From positions 1 to 64,000 of the forward strand of contig JAEZGK010000058.1 in assembly GCA_023437365.1 (NCBI GenBank): a stretch of DNA of 64,000 nucleotides, in the 5' to 3' direction. Made by a program: the position numbers and the translations under genes. Source of the stretch: Bacillota bacterium. Lineage in GTDB: Bacteria; Bacillota; Clostridia; Lachnospirales; Lachnospiraceae. Positions 7,054 to 15,612 of this stretch are shown here, one piece after another. Within the stretch, counting starts at the first letter, position 1, and every line of letters starts with the position of its first letter. The notes under the pieces were generated by a model. The model did not search any database, was not told the DNA's origin, and saw only the letters and a program-made list of their open reading frames with translations.

Positions 7054-8025
7054 CTATAGCATGTCATAGAATGTTTTTTCACTGATAATTATTATATCAT
7101 GCCCTTTTAAAATGAGTTCTTCAGCTTTCTTTTGTTTACTAGACTTCCCGTCCTTAATTGATGAACAATAATCATTGTTTCCAAGGACAAGGATATTTGT
7201 ATTCTTTGTTACAGAATCAGTCGGAATTCCGCCAAGGTTAGCTACAATTTGTAATGCTTCTTTCCGTGGAAACTTTTCAAGTGTACCGGTAAAGCAAACT
7301 GACATTCCAAATATCGGATGATTAATATCATATTCTTCAGTTTCTGGTTTGAATTCTTTTAAATCAAAACTTTTTCCATGTGATGTTCTTAATAATGTAG
7401 TAAAGTCAATATTATTCTCAATGCAGTACTTTTTCATATGTTCATAAATCTTTTGAGTAATCTCGCAATCTGACATTGCCCTATGCAATACATCTATTGA
7501 TATATTGAATTCCATTGCTAAATCTACTAATCTATGTCTTATATCTTTATACAGTCTTCTACTAATCCACATTGTATCTATAAAATCATTTGGGAATGCT
7601 TGTTTTAAGTAATTCATACAATTATCGTATATAAAATTAATATCAAAATTGGCATTATGGGCTATAATAACATAATCGCCTATATACTGTACGAATTCAG
7701 GAAGAACGTTTTTTATCTTAGGTGCATCCTTAACCATTTCATTTGTAATACCCGTTAATTGCTCAATGTATACATCAATTTTATTATCCGGCTTTATCAA
7801 GGTTGTAAACTCTGAAACCTTTTCTCCATTTACATATTTTACTGCTGCAATTTCAATAATTTCATCAAATTGTGGGTCTAGTCCTGTTGTCTCTAAATCG
7901 AGAACAACATAATCATTTTTAAATTCAAGTAGACTCTTCCCCTTATACTCTCTTACTGTCTTTGGTATTCCACTTATAGAAAAACCATTTTCTAAATCAA
8001 ATGATATTGTATATCCTAATGGCAT
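7054..8025 (-). CDS. DnaQ-type 3'-5' exonuclease fused to a C-terminal BRCT domain
   Basis: The 323-residue product has DEDDh exonuclease motifs in order: DLETTG (Exo I, residues 43-48), HNANFDI (Exo II) and HRAMSD (Exo III, His then Asp), as in the DNA polymerase III epsilon family. From about residue 235 a BRCT domain follows (FGMSVCFTGTLEKFPRKEAL...GGIPTDSVTKNTNILVLG), as in NAD-dependent ligase. The ATG at 8025 has a G-rich site. Exonuclease-BRCT proteins occur widely in Firmicutes and are thought to act on nicked or damaged DNA. It precedes the nuclease cassette on the same strand but with a 153-bp gap that holds nothing recognisable. Confidence 0.85.
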   Translation of the reverse strand: MPLGYTISFDLENGFSISGIPKTVREYKGKSLLEFKNDYVVLDLETTGLDPQFDEIIEIAAVKYVNGEKVSEFTTLIKPDNKIDVYIEQLTGITNEMVKDAPKIKNVLPEFVQYIGDYVIIAHNANFDINFIYDNCMNYLKQAFPNDFIDTMWISRRLYKDIRHRLVDLAMEFNISIDVLHRAMSDCEITQKIYEHMKKYCIENNIDFTTLLRTSHGKSFDLKEFKPETEEYDINHPIFGMSVCFTGTLEKFPRKEALQIVANLGGIPTDSVTKNTNILVLGNNDYCSSIKDGKSSKQKKAEELILKGHDIIIISEKTFYDML

Positions 8026-8156
8026 TTCAGGTCCCCCCTTAATTTATTTATCTCGGTTGTCACGTAATTTATAAATATTGCGAGGCTGTTGATAAATAAA
8101 GCGAATTACCTCATCATGTAACAATTTTACTTCTATTTATTCTTCGCTTTTCAATG

Positions 8157-8606
8157 TTATTCAGTATCTCCACTTTTTACGTAGTTCTTATACAAACAAG
8201 ATATAAATACATACCCTAAAACAATTTGAAAAACAGGTATGAAATCTGTTCCAAGAGTAGCATATCTTAAAAGTTTACTTTGCACAAATGGGTTATTGAT
8301 AAGTGCAACATAATTAGTCAGTGAAAAGAACAGTGATGGTAATCCTATTAATAAAAGTTTAGGTAAGTTTATTTTCCACGTCCCAGTTTTTTTGAATTCC
8401 ACAATGAAATGCTCTATTCCTAAAAACAAACCTATAACCAGATTAAAAATAGATGGCACAGTGATAAAAAGAATATATCTACTCCCACCTCCCCATGTTC
8501 TTGCTAAAGAAAATTTATACTTTCCAGTCACATACTCCTTCAAAAATATTAATACAATTAATAAAAGGGAGTATATACAATATTTTAGCCATATCATTTT
8601 TCTCAT
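8157..8606 (-). CDS. Four-helix integral membrane protein, unknown
   Basis: The ATG at 8606 behind GGAGGTCAATA gives 149 residues; a longer frame starts at 8654 without a ribosome site. Four hydrophobic segments are visible (around residues 8-25, 40-65, 80-100 and 120-140), with KKTGTWKINLP as a charged loop. No family is recognised. It could be a membrane effector of the neighbouring cassette, but the spacing does not prove co-transcription. Confidence 0.6.
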   Translation of the reverse strand: MRKMIWLKYCIYSLLLIVLIFLKEYVTGKYKFSLARTWGGGSRYILFITVPSIFNLVIGLFLGIEHFIVEFKKTGTWKINLPKLLLIGLPSLFFSLTNYVALINNPFVQSKLLRYATLGTDFIPVFQIVLGYVFISCLYKNYVKSGDTE

Positions 8607-8855
8607 TATTGACCTCCTGCTCAAATAATGAATTACTACACAATCTCTAATCATTGTGACGCAGTTTATAACAATTTTAAATTATTACTAAATAATTATA
8701 CTCCAAAAATATCCATAATTCTATTATTATCTATAAATAAAATAATCTTAGAATGCTCGAATAGTCTATATCTTAATAAGATATTTTTAAGATTTAATTA
8801 TGTCTTTCCACTACGGACTTAAACCTAATTTTCATCTCATTTTATACATAAAAGA

Positions 8856-8895
8856 AGCACTCTACCATTTTTTACGTGATAGAGTGCTCTATTTT
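8856..8895. terminator. Bidirectional terminator
   Basis: AGCACTCTA at 8856-8864 pairs with TAGAGTGCT at 8880-8888; CTATTTTTAG follows on the plus strand and CTTCTTTTA on the minus strand. It probably ends the ppdK transcript coming from the right. The loop is similar in composition to the terminator at 1602-1636. Confidence 0.7.
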
Positions 8896-8954
8896 TAGTT
8901 TTAGCCAATTAAAATGTGAACTGATATAGTTATATCGTTACACCATTGAGACAT

Positions 8955-8986
8955 CCTCAAAAGCCGTTTTTTAGCGGTTTTGAAGG
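8955..8986. other. Stable hairpin downstream of ppdK
   Basis: CCTCAAAAGCCG (8955-8966) and CGGTTTTGAAGG (8975-8986) form a 12-bp stem with two G-U pairs. There is no U-run on either side. It may protect the 3' end of the ppdK mRNA after termination further on. Confidence 0.5.
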
Positions 8987-9033
8987 CTCTCGCTTCATTA
9001 TATCCGATAGTAGAATCGAATCAATGGATTCGC

Positions 9034-11655
9034 CTACTTTTGATTAAGGACAGCCTGTGCTGCTGCAAGTCTTGCGATCGGCACACGGAAAGGTGAACAG
9101 GATACATAGTTCAAACCAACCTTATGGCAGAATTCAACGGTAGAAGGATCTCCACCGTGCTCACCGCAGATACCAAGCTTAATGTTAGGTCTAGTAGCGC
9201 GGCCTTTTTCGGAAGCCATCTTTACTAACTGACCAACACCTTCCTGATCCAGTCTTGCGAATGGATCGGACTCGTAGATCTTGCCCTTGTAGTAAGCATC
9301 TAAGAACTTACCTGCATCATCACGGGAGAAACCGAAGGTCATCTGTGTTAAGTCATTGGTACCGAAGGAGAAGAACTCTGCTTCTTCAGCAATCTCGTTA
9401 GCAAGTAAAGCAGCACGAGGAATCTCAATCATAGTACCTACATGGTACTCGATATCGGAATTCATCTCTTTCTTCACTAGCTCTGCTGTCTCAACAACGA
9501 TTTCCTTAACAAATTTTAACTCTCTCTTCTCACCTACAAGAGGGATCATGATCTCAGGAACGATATCGAAGCCTTTTTCCTTCTTCACTTCGATTGCTGC
9601 TTCCATAACTGCTCTGGTCTGCATTCTTGCGATCTCAGGATAGGTTACGGCAAGACGGCAGCCTCTGTGACCCATCATAGGGTTGAACTCATGTAAGGAG
9701 TCACAAACTGCATTTACTTCTGCAACAGAAAGACCCATATCTGCTGCTAAAGCTGCGATATCATCAGCCTCTGTAGGAACAAACTCATGTAACGGGGGAT
9801 CCAGGAAACGGATTGTAACCGGTCTGCCTTCCATTACTTCATAAAGACCCTTGAAGTCACCCTTCTGGAAAGGAATTAACTCATTTAGAGCTGCTTCTCT
9901 CGCTTCAACTGTCTTAGAAAGGATCATCTTTCTGATCTTATGAATTCTGTCACCTTCGAAGAACATATGCTCTGTACGGCAAAGACCGATACCTTCTGCA
10001 CCGAACTTCACAGCGTTAGCTGCATCAGCCGGAGTATCTGCATTGGTTCTTACCTTTAACGTTCTGATCTCATCAGCCCATTTCATAATTCTATCAAAGT
10101 TACCGCTGATGGAAGCTTCTACAGTCGGAATGTCTCCGATATAGATGTTACCGGTAGAACCGTCAAGGGAGATATAATCTCCTTCCTTTACGGTATTGCC
10201 AGCGATAGTGAAATATCCTGCTTCTTCATCAATGTTGATCTCGCCACAACCGGATACACAAGCAGTTCCCATACCACGAGCAACTACTGCTGCGTGAGAA
10301 GTCATACCACCACGTACGGTTAAGATACCTTCTGCTGCATGCATACCTTCGATATCCTCAGGAGAAGTCTCAAGACGAACAAGGATAACTCTTTCGCCCT
10401 TCTCATGATGATTCTTAGCATCTTCAGCTGTGAAGTATACCTTACCAGCTGCTGCACCGGGAGATGCAGGAAGTGCGTTACCAACTGGCTTAGCTGCCTT
10501 TAATGCTGCTGTATCAAAAGTAGGATGTAATAACTGATCTAAGGACTTAGCTTCAATTCTCTTGATTGCTTCTTCCTTAGTGATCTTTCCTTCATCAACT
10601 AAATCGCAAGCGATCTGAAGGGCTGCAGGAGCAGTTCTCTTACCGTTACGAGTCTGTAAGAAGTAAAGCTTTGTATCTTCAATAGTGAACTCCATGTCCT
10701 GCATATCTCTGTAGTGATTCTCAAGCAGAGTTGCAATTCTCATGAATTCCTTGTAAGCTTCAGGCATATCCTGCTCTAATCTGCTGATTGGCTGAGGAGT
10801 TCTGATACCAGCTACTACGTCCTCGCCCTGAGCATTGATCAGGTACTCACCGTAGATCTTAGCTTCACCTGTAGAAGGATTACGTGTAAATGCAACGCCT
10901 GTACCGGAGGTATCACCCATGTTACCGAATACCATTGCCTGAACGTTAACAGCGGTACCCCAATCTCCGGGGATATCATTCATTCTTCTGTAGTATATAG
11001 CACGAGGATTGTCCCAGGAACGGAATACTGCAGTTACAGCTTCGATTAACTGATCTGCAGGGTTCTGAGGGAACTCTGTGCCTTTTTCTGCCTTGTATAA
11101 AGCCTTAAACTGTGCAATAACATCCTTTAAGTCATCAGCAGTTAAATCTGTGTCGTAGTGAACACCCTTCTTCTCTTTGATCTCATCAAGTACTCTTTCA
11201 AACTTGGACTTGCTGATTTCCATAACAACGTCAGAGAACATCTGGATGAATCTTCTGTAAGAGTCATATGCAAATCTCGCATTACCGGACTTCTTAGCGA
11301 AACCTTCCACAGCTGCGTCAGTTAAACCCAAGTTAAGGATTGTATCCATCATACCAGGCATAGAAGCTCTGGCGCCGGAACGAACAGATACGAGTAACGG
11401 GTTCTCTGTGTCACCAAACTTCTTACCCTGCTGCTCTTCTAGAAGCTTTAAAGAATCAAAGATCTGAGTCTTGATTTCCTCTCTGATCTTCTTGCCGCTA
11501 TTGTAATAATCTGTACATGCCTCTGTTGTCACTGTAAAACCTTGGGGAATCGGAAGACCTAAGTTAGTCATCTCTGCTAAGTTAGCGCCTTTACCGCCAA
11601 GAAGGTTCTTCATGTCTGCCTTACCTTCTTTGAACAAATAAACCCATTTTGCCAT
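9034..11655 (-). CDS. ppdK: Pyruvate, phosphate dikinase
   Basis: An 873-residue enzyme, the usual length, interconverting pyruvate, ATP and Pi with phosphoenolpyruvate, AMP and PPi in the cytosol. Domains in order are the ATP-grasp nucleotide-binding part (VSVRSGARASMPGMMDT), the phosphohistidine swivel domain with the catalytic His in GGMTSHAAVVARGMGT (around residue 454), and the C-terminal TIM barrel with the active-site Cys in LGICGEHGGD (around residue 830). The ATG at 11655 has AGGAGGG upstream. In anaerobes with a membrane pyrophosphatase (hppA, this window) and pyruvate kinase the enzyme links PPi to glycolysis. Its last codons are partly duplicated at 2791-2820. Confidence 0.97.
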   Translation of the reverse strand: MAKWVYLFKEGKADMKNLLGGKGANLAEMTNLGLPIPQGFTVTTEACTDYYNSGKKIREEIKTQIFDSLKLLEEQQGKKFGDTENPLLVSVRSGARASMPGMMDTILNLGLTDAAVEGFAKKSGNARFAYDSYRRFIQMFSDVVMEISKSKFERVLDEIKEKKGVHYDTDLTADDLKDVIAQFKALYKAEKGTEFPQNPADQLIEAVTAVFRSWDNPRAIYYRRMNDIPGDWGTAVNVQAMVFGNMGDTSGTGVAFTRNPSTGEAKIYGEYLINAQGEDVVAGIRTPQPISRLEQDMPEAYKEFMRIATLLENHYRDMQDMEFTIEDTKLYFLQTRNGKRTAPAALQIACDLVDEGKITKEEAIKRIEAKSLDQLLHPTFDTAALKAAKPVGNALPASPGAAAGKVYFTAEDAKNHHEKGERVILVRLETSPEDIEGMHAAEGILTVRGGMTSHAAVVARGMGTACVSGCGEINIDEEAGYFTIAGNTVKEGDYISLDGSTGNIYIGDIPTVEASISGNFDRIMKWADEIRTLKVRTNADTPADAANAVKFGAEGIGLCRTEHMFFEGDRIHKIRKMILSKTVEAREAALNELIPFQKGDFKGLYEVMEGRPVTIRFLDPPLHEFVPTEADDIAALAADMGLSVAEVNAVCDSLHEFNPMMGHRGCRLAVTYPEIARMQTRAVMEAAIEVKKEKGFDIVPEIMIPLVGEKRELKFVKEIVVETAELVKKEMNSDIEYHVGTMIEIPRAALLANEIAEEAEFFSFGTNDLTQMTFGFSRDDAGKFLDAYYKGKIYESDPFARLDQEGVGQLVKMASEKGRATRPNIKLGICGEHGGDPSTVEFCHKVGLNYVSCSPFRVPIARLAAAQAVLNQK

Positions 11656-11930
11656 ATTGTAAGTGCCCTCCTAAAAATAATTATATTTACAATTTGTTCT
11701 GCTTTCTGCTACATACTTGAGTGCCAAAAGTACTCCGCAAACCAAACGATGCGACCCACTGACAGACGAAAAATTCCGTAGATGCTTTGATACGTCTACG
11801 AAACTCCTCTGATTTATACTGGTATTATCATTTTGTTTGCGTAATACTTTTATCACTCAGTCAAACAGTGGCATATCAAATTATAACTCATTAGTAGTGT
11901 TTCTATGCTTACGTCTGATGCAAGGAAGTG

Positions 11931-12323
11931 GATCGTGCAAGCAGCTTTACACACGTAAGCGGATCAACTCGAAGACTTCGTCTTTTCACGCTGCGCTTAA
12001 CCTTGAAAATCTGTCCATCTGATCGTGCAAGCAGCTTTACGCACGTAAGCGGATTAGAACTCGAAGACTTCGTCTTCTCACGCTGCGCTTGAAACTGCAC
12101 GTAAGCGGATCAACTCGAAGACTTCGTCTTCGGATGTTACCGCTAGGTAACATCTGTTCACGCTGCGCTTAACCTTGAAAATCTGTCCATCTGATCGTGC
12201 AAGCAGCTTTACGCACGTAAGCGGATTAGAACTCGAAGACTTCGTCTTCTCACGCTGCGCTTGAAACTGCACGTAAGCGGATTAGAACTCGAAGACTTCG
12301 TCTTCTCGTTCACGCTGCGCTTA
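11931..12323. repeat. Tandem array of hairpin-forming repeats between ppdK and glyQS
   Basis: Two full 172-bp periods (starts at 12021 and 12193) and a shortened 90-bp one (start 11931) begin with GATCGTGCAAGCAGCTTTAC. Within them a unit of about 47 bp occurs five times: GTAAGCGGAT, then the hairpin GAAGAC-TTC-GTCTTC, then CACGCTGCGCTT, whose outer AAGCG/CGCTT can also pair. One unit carries an extra perfect 9-bp hairpin (GATGTTACC/GGTAACATC, 12133-12154). No convincing gene lies here. Between 11656 and 11930 only the ppdK upstream region is present. Confidence 0.85.
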
Positions 12324-12382
12324 ACCGTAAAACTCAATACATTTATTCAAGCAAGCTTGATAAATGTACTGAGTTTCACGGT
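12324..12382. repeat. Long inverted repeat closing the hairpin array
   Basis: ACCGTAAAACTCAATACATTTAT on the left pairs with the TAAATGTACTGAGTTTCACGGT side, a stem of more than 20 bp with three mismatches and a short loop containing AAGCAAGCTT. It is immediately followed by another fragment of the array (AATCCGCTTAC). It could fold as RNA on either strand. Confidence 0.8.
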
Positions 12383-12415
12383 CTAATCCGCTTACCGTGC
12401 ACATTATAACACATT

Positions 12416-12441
12416 CCCTTAGGATTCGGAAGGGTTTTTTT
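12416..12441 (+). terminator. Plus-strand terminator-like hairpin
   Basis: CCCTT (12416-12420) and AAGGG (12430-12434) are followed by seven T on the plus strand. No plus-strand gene precedes it; only the repeat array does. For glyQS on the minus strand it would be a weak terminator without a U-run. Confidence 0.45.
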
Positions 12442-13830
12442 CTAAAATTTAAATTTATTCTCAAAATATGCTTTCAAATCTTCAATTTTAATTCTTTCCT
12501 GGACCATTGTGTCTCTGTCACGGACAGTGACAGCACCGTCAGTCTCGGATTCGAAGTCGTAGGTTATACAGAACGGAGTTCCAATCTCATCCTGTCTGCG
12601 ATAACGCTTACCGATATTGCCTCTGTCATCGAATTCACAATTATAGGTCTTACATAAATCCATGTAGATTTTCTCTGCGGGCTCAGCCAGCTTCTTGGAT
12701 AAGGGAAGTACGCCGATCTTCACGGGTGCCAATGCAGGATGGAAATGAAGCACGGTACGTACATCTCCCTCTTCCAGCTCTTCTTCATCATATGCCGCAC
12801 ATAAGAATGCAAGAAGAACACGGTCGACACCGAGGGAGGGTTCGATAACGTAAGGAATATATCTCTTCGCCTTCTCATCATCAAAGTAACTCAAATCTTC
12901 CTTGGATACATTCTGATGCTGTGTCAGGTCATAATCGGTACGATCAGCAATTCCCCAAAGCTCACCCCAACCGAAAGGAAACATGAATTCGATATCTGTG
13001 GTTGCTTTAGAATAGAAGGAAAGCTCTTCCTTATCATGATCTCTTACTCTCATGTCTTCTTCCTTGATACCGAGGTTCTTTAACCAGTCAATACAAAATT
13101 GTCTCCAGTAAGCAAACCACTCCAGGTCTGTATCGGGTTCGCAGAAGAACTCTAATTCCATCTGCTCAAATTCTCTAATTCTGAAGATAAAGTTTCCCGG
13201 TGTAATCTCATTACGGAAGGACTTACCAATCTGTCCGATACCAAAAGGAATCTTCTTACGGGAGGTTCTCTGCACATTCTTGAAATTCACAAAGATACCC
13301 TGCGCTGTCTCAGGTCTTAAATATACAACATTTTTTGAATCTTCGGTTACTCCCTGGAAGGTCTTGAACATCAGGTTAAATTGACGGATATCGGTAAAAT
13401 TATGCTTTCCGCAGGTAGGGCAGCTTATATTATGATCTTCAATATATTTCTTCATATCTTCCTGTGACCAGGCATCTACGGAACCTTCGATCTCGATGCC
13501 ATGCTCATGGTTATAATCTTCAATAATCTTATCTGCACGAAAACGCTCGTGACATTCCTTACAGTCCATCAAAGGATCGGAGAAGCCACCCAAATGGCCG
13601 GAAGCAACCCAGGTCTGGGGATTCATGAGAATCGCACAATCAACACCCACATTATAAGGGTTCTCCTGTATGAATTTTGCCCACCATGCTTTTTTCACAT
13701 TGTTCTTCAGTTCTACACCAAGATTGCCGTAATCCCAGGTATTGGCAAGACCACCGTAAATCTCCGAACCCGGATATACGAAGCCTCTCGCCTTTGATAA
13801 TGCTACGATTTTTTCCATTGTCTTTTCCAT
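12442..13830 (-). CDS. glyQS: Glycyl-tRNA synthetase, dimeric (alpha2) type
   Basis: A class II synthetase of 462 residues that charges tRNA-Gly with glycine. The start MEKTMEKIVALSKARGFVYPGSEIYGGLANTWDYGNLG is diagnostic of the single-chain eukaryote-like enzyme. Motif 2 (RNEITPGNFIFRIREFEQMELEFF) and motif 3 (EPSLGVDRVLLA) are intact, and the anticodon-binding domain is C-terminal. A zinc-knuckle-like CKEC...CPTC lies around residues 90-140. The ATG at 13830 has a GGAG site. It begins 42 bp after the lipoprotein gene, so no T-box leader fits in front of it; any tRNA-dependent control would have to act further upstream. Confidence 0.97.
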   Translation of the reverse strand: MEKTMEKIVALSKARGFVYPGSEIYGGLANTWDYGNLGVELKNNVKKAWWAKFIQENPYNVGVDCAILMNPQTWVASGHLGGFSDPLMDCKECHERFRADKIIEDYNHEHGIEIEGSVDAWSQEDMKKYIEDHNISCPTCGKHNFTDIRQFNLMFKTFQGVTEDSKNVVYLRPETAQGIFVNFKNVQRTSRKKIPFGIGQIGKSFRNEITPGNFIFRIREFEQMELEFFCEPDTDLEWFAYWRQFCIDWLKNLGIKEEDMRVRDHDKEELSFYSKATTDIEFMFPFGWGELWGIADRTDYDLTQHQNVSKEDLSYFDDEKAKRYIPYVIEPSLGVDRVLLAFLCAAYDEEELEEGDVRTVLHFHPALAPVKIGVLPLSKKLAEPAEKIYMDLCKTYNCEFDDRGNIGKRYRRQDEIGTPFCITYDFESETDGAVTVRDRDTMVQERIKIEDLKAYFENKFKF

Positions 13831-13872
13831 TTACTTATTCTCCATTCCTATGTTTTACATCCTTCATTTACA

Positions 13873-14472
13873 TTATGGCTTGAATACTACGATGGTCATT
13901 CCATCTTCCGCACTCCGAATGGTCTTATCCTCCGAGAGAACGGCATTTTCCGAATAGTACTTTATCTTGCCGTCTACCATAATATCATATGGCTCGGTCA
14001 TGACCAGAATCTTATACTTCCCGTTCTGGAGCACCTCTTGTGTGCTTGCAAGCGCTCCATCCTTCACACTGACCAGGGTTTCCGGCATATCAAGCGGGTT
14101 GTCCGAGATTCCTCCGTTAAAATACGCCGCAGTCACATCATTAAAGCTTGCATATTGATCCATACCTGAATAAGTCAATATCATGACTGCCTTGCCGCCC
14201 TTTAGCCTAACATCATCTACTTTAATCTTTTCAGAGCCGGCCTTCTTATTATATTCATCTATCTTCTGGGCTATAAAGGCTTCCAACTCTCCCAGGTTAT
14301 AATAGCTTTTATCAAAATCCTCGACGGTTGCTACCTGAAGTACACCATTTGCTTTTGCAAGTATCGTGTTCGTAGTCACCTCATCGGCTGTTATAAACTT
14401 CTCCTCCTTATTGCACCCTGCAGTCCCTAAAAGAAACAACAACAGCATTGTGCAAAGAGTAAACTTTTTCAT
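13873..14472 (-). CDS. Lipoprotein, unknown
   Basis: The ATG at 14472 behind CGGAGGAAA gives 199 residues beginning MKKFTLCTMLLLFLLGTAGC, a signal peptide ending in a lipobox with Cys20. The mature part is globular and charged with no recognised domain (GKAVMILTYSGMDQYASFNDV, ending TIVVFKP). It lies between recO and glyQS on the same strand, with a gap of 81 bp to recO. It is probably anchored on the outer face of the membrane; the function is unknown. Confidence 0.8.
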   Translation of the reverse strand: MKKFTLCTMLLLFLLGTAGCNKEEKFITADEVTTNTILAKANGVLQVATVEDFDKSYYNLGELEAFIAQKIDEYNKKAGSEKIKVDDVRLKGGKAVMILTYSGMDQYASFNDVTAAYFNGGISDNPLDMPETLVSVKDGALASTQEVLQNGKYKILVMTEPYDIMVDGKIKYYSENAVLSEDKTIRSAEDGMTIVVFKP

Positions 14473-14553
14473 AAAGCATTTCCTCCGACATTGATTTGGG
14501 TTCATATCATTTTAACCTTAAAAAGTAATAATTTCAACAGAAATTTATAAAAC

Positions 14554-15315
14554 TCATAAAGTCTTTAGCATTTCCAGGGATTTAAAATCGTGTTCCATAT
14601 AACAGTCCAGATAGCTTCCGATACAGCACTCCAGCTCCCTCTGTACCTCATCGGTTACCTTGAAGGTATACAGCTTCTCGATTTCTTTCGAGACTATGTA
14701 TTGCATGGTGTAGAGCGCTGAGGTCCCGATCCTGATTGCTCCCTTTGATATTCTGCTGCAGTCCTCGCACAGCAGTCCTCGGCTCTGGGTGTGGAAATAA
14801 TACCCCGTTGCCCCGTCACCTTCCTTTAAGATTTTCCTGCCACATTTGACACATTCGAAAACCTGTGGCGCTTCTCCGCTCAATGCAATTACTTTCAATT
14901 CAAAGATCACTTTAATCAGAGCTGCATCAATCGTTTTCTTTGTCAATGCCCTAAGTGTCTGATACAAAAGCTTTAGGATATCCTTCTCATCGTTATTCTC
15001 TTTTGTCAGATAATCAGCGACTTCACAGAAATAAAACCCATAACAAAGTCCTTCAAAATCCTCCCGTAGTTCTCCGAAATAATTCGAGATGTCAGCAGAT
15101 ATTAGATTATAGGCTGATTTCCCCGGATACAGGGTAAACTCCCCGAAGGTAAAGGGCTGACTGCATGCCAAAAAGGCGCTGTTTAGTCTTCTGGCGCCTT
15201 TGGCAAATGCTGTAATCTTCCCGTTTTCCTTTGTCAGTATGACCAGACGTTTATCATAGTCCCCAATCGGCATGGCCGATAGGACCATCCCCGTCACCGT
15301 AGTTGATACCGGCAA
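14554..15315 (-). CDS. recO: DNA repair protein RecO
   Basis: RecO loads RecA on gaps coated by single-strand binding protein in the RecFOR pathway. The N-terminal OB fold (VTGMVLSAMPIGDYDKRLVILTKENGKITAFAKGARR) and a four-cysteine zinc module (CVKCG...CEDCS) are visible. The start chosen is TTG at 15315, 6 nt after AAGGTGG, giving 253 residues, the family's usual length. The frame stays open to 15402 but the extra residues do not look like RecO. The start lies inside the 3' end of the YqzL-like gene (62-bp overlap), which suggests coupled translation. Confidence 0.93.
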   Translation of the reverse strand: MPVSTTVTGMVLSAMPIGDYDKRLVILTKENGKITAFAKGARRLNSAFLACSQPFTFGEFTLYPGKSAYNLISADISNYFGELREDFEGLCYGFYFCEVADYLTKENNDEKDILKLLYQTLRALTKKTIDAALIKVIFELKVIALSGEAPQVFECVKCGRKILKEGDGATGYYFHTQSRGLLCEDCSRISKGAIRIGTSALYTMQYIVSKEIEKLYTFKVTDEVQRELECCIGSYLDCYMEHDFKSLEMLKTL

Positions 15316-15466
15316 TCGTTCCACCTTCTTTAAATGCTGCTCCTGGCCTATTGACAGTAAATCCGGATGTGTCCGGATCTTCTTCTCTCGCACATGCAAC
15401 ATAATTTAAGTAATCATTCACTCTACCTGTTCTGGCAAAATCCTTCCAATAATCATAATTCTTCAT
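15254..15466 (-). CDS. YqzL-like small protein overlapping recO
   Basis: A 70-residue protein starting MKNYDYWKDFARTGRVNDYL; the pattern W-x2-F-x2-TG-x2-x-YL is that of YqzL, a short protein encoded just before recO in Bacillus. The ATG at 15466 follows GGGGG. The C-terminal half is glycine-rich (NYGDGDGPIGHADWGL) and longer than in YqzL. Conservation of position beside recO and era supports a real gene. The function is unknown. Confidence 0.7.
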   Translation of the reverse strand: MKNYDYWKDFARTGRVNDYLNYVACAREEDPDTSGFTVNRPGAAFKEGGTIAGINYGDGDGPIGHADWGL

Positions 15467-15612
15467 AAATGAGCCCCCTAACCATGATACTATGTTTTAT
15501 ATCAATTAGGTTTCCCATTTCTCGCCCTGTTAAACCGGTAAGAATATACCATCTAAATTTTAAATTTATTGATCGGTTATCATTTCGATGCTATGCTTCA
15601 ATCGATAAAAGA

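Noticed and set aside
11909..12272. Two minus-strand open frames (about 63 codons each) in the hairpin array
   Set aside because: They are nearly identical translations of the repeat units and lack ribosome sites.
11931..12323. CRISPR-like array
   Set aside because: The periods are 90 and 172 bp, the whole period repeats without unique spacers, and there are no cas genes.
13831..13872. T-box leader for glyQS
   Set aside because: Only 42 bp separate glyQS from the upstream gene, too short for a T-box.
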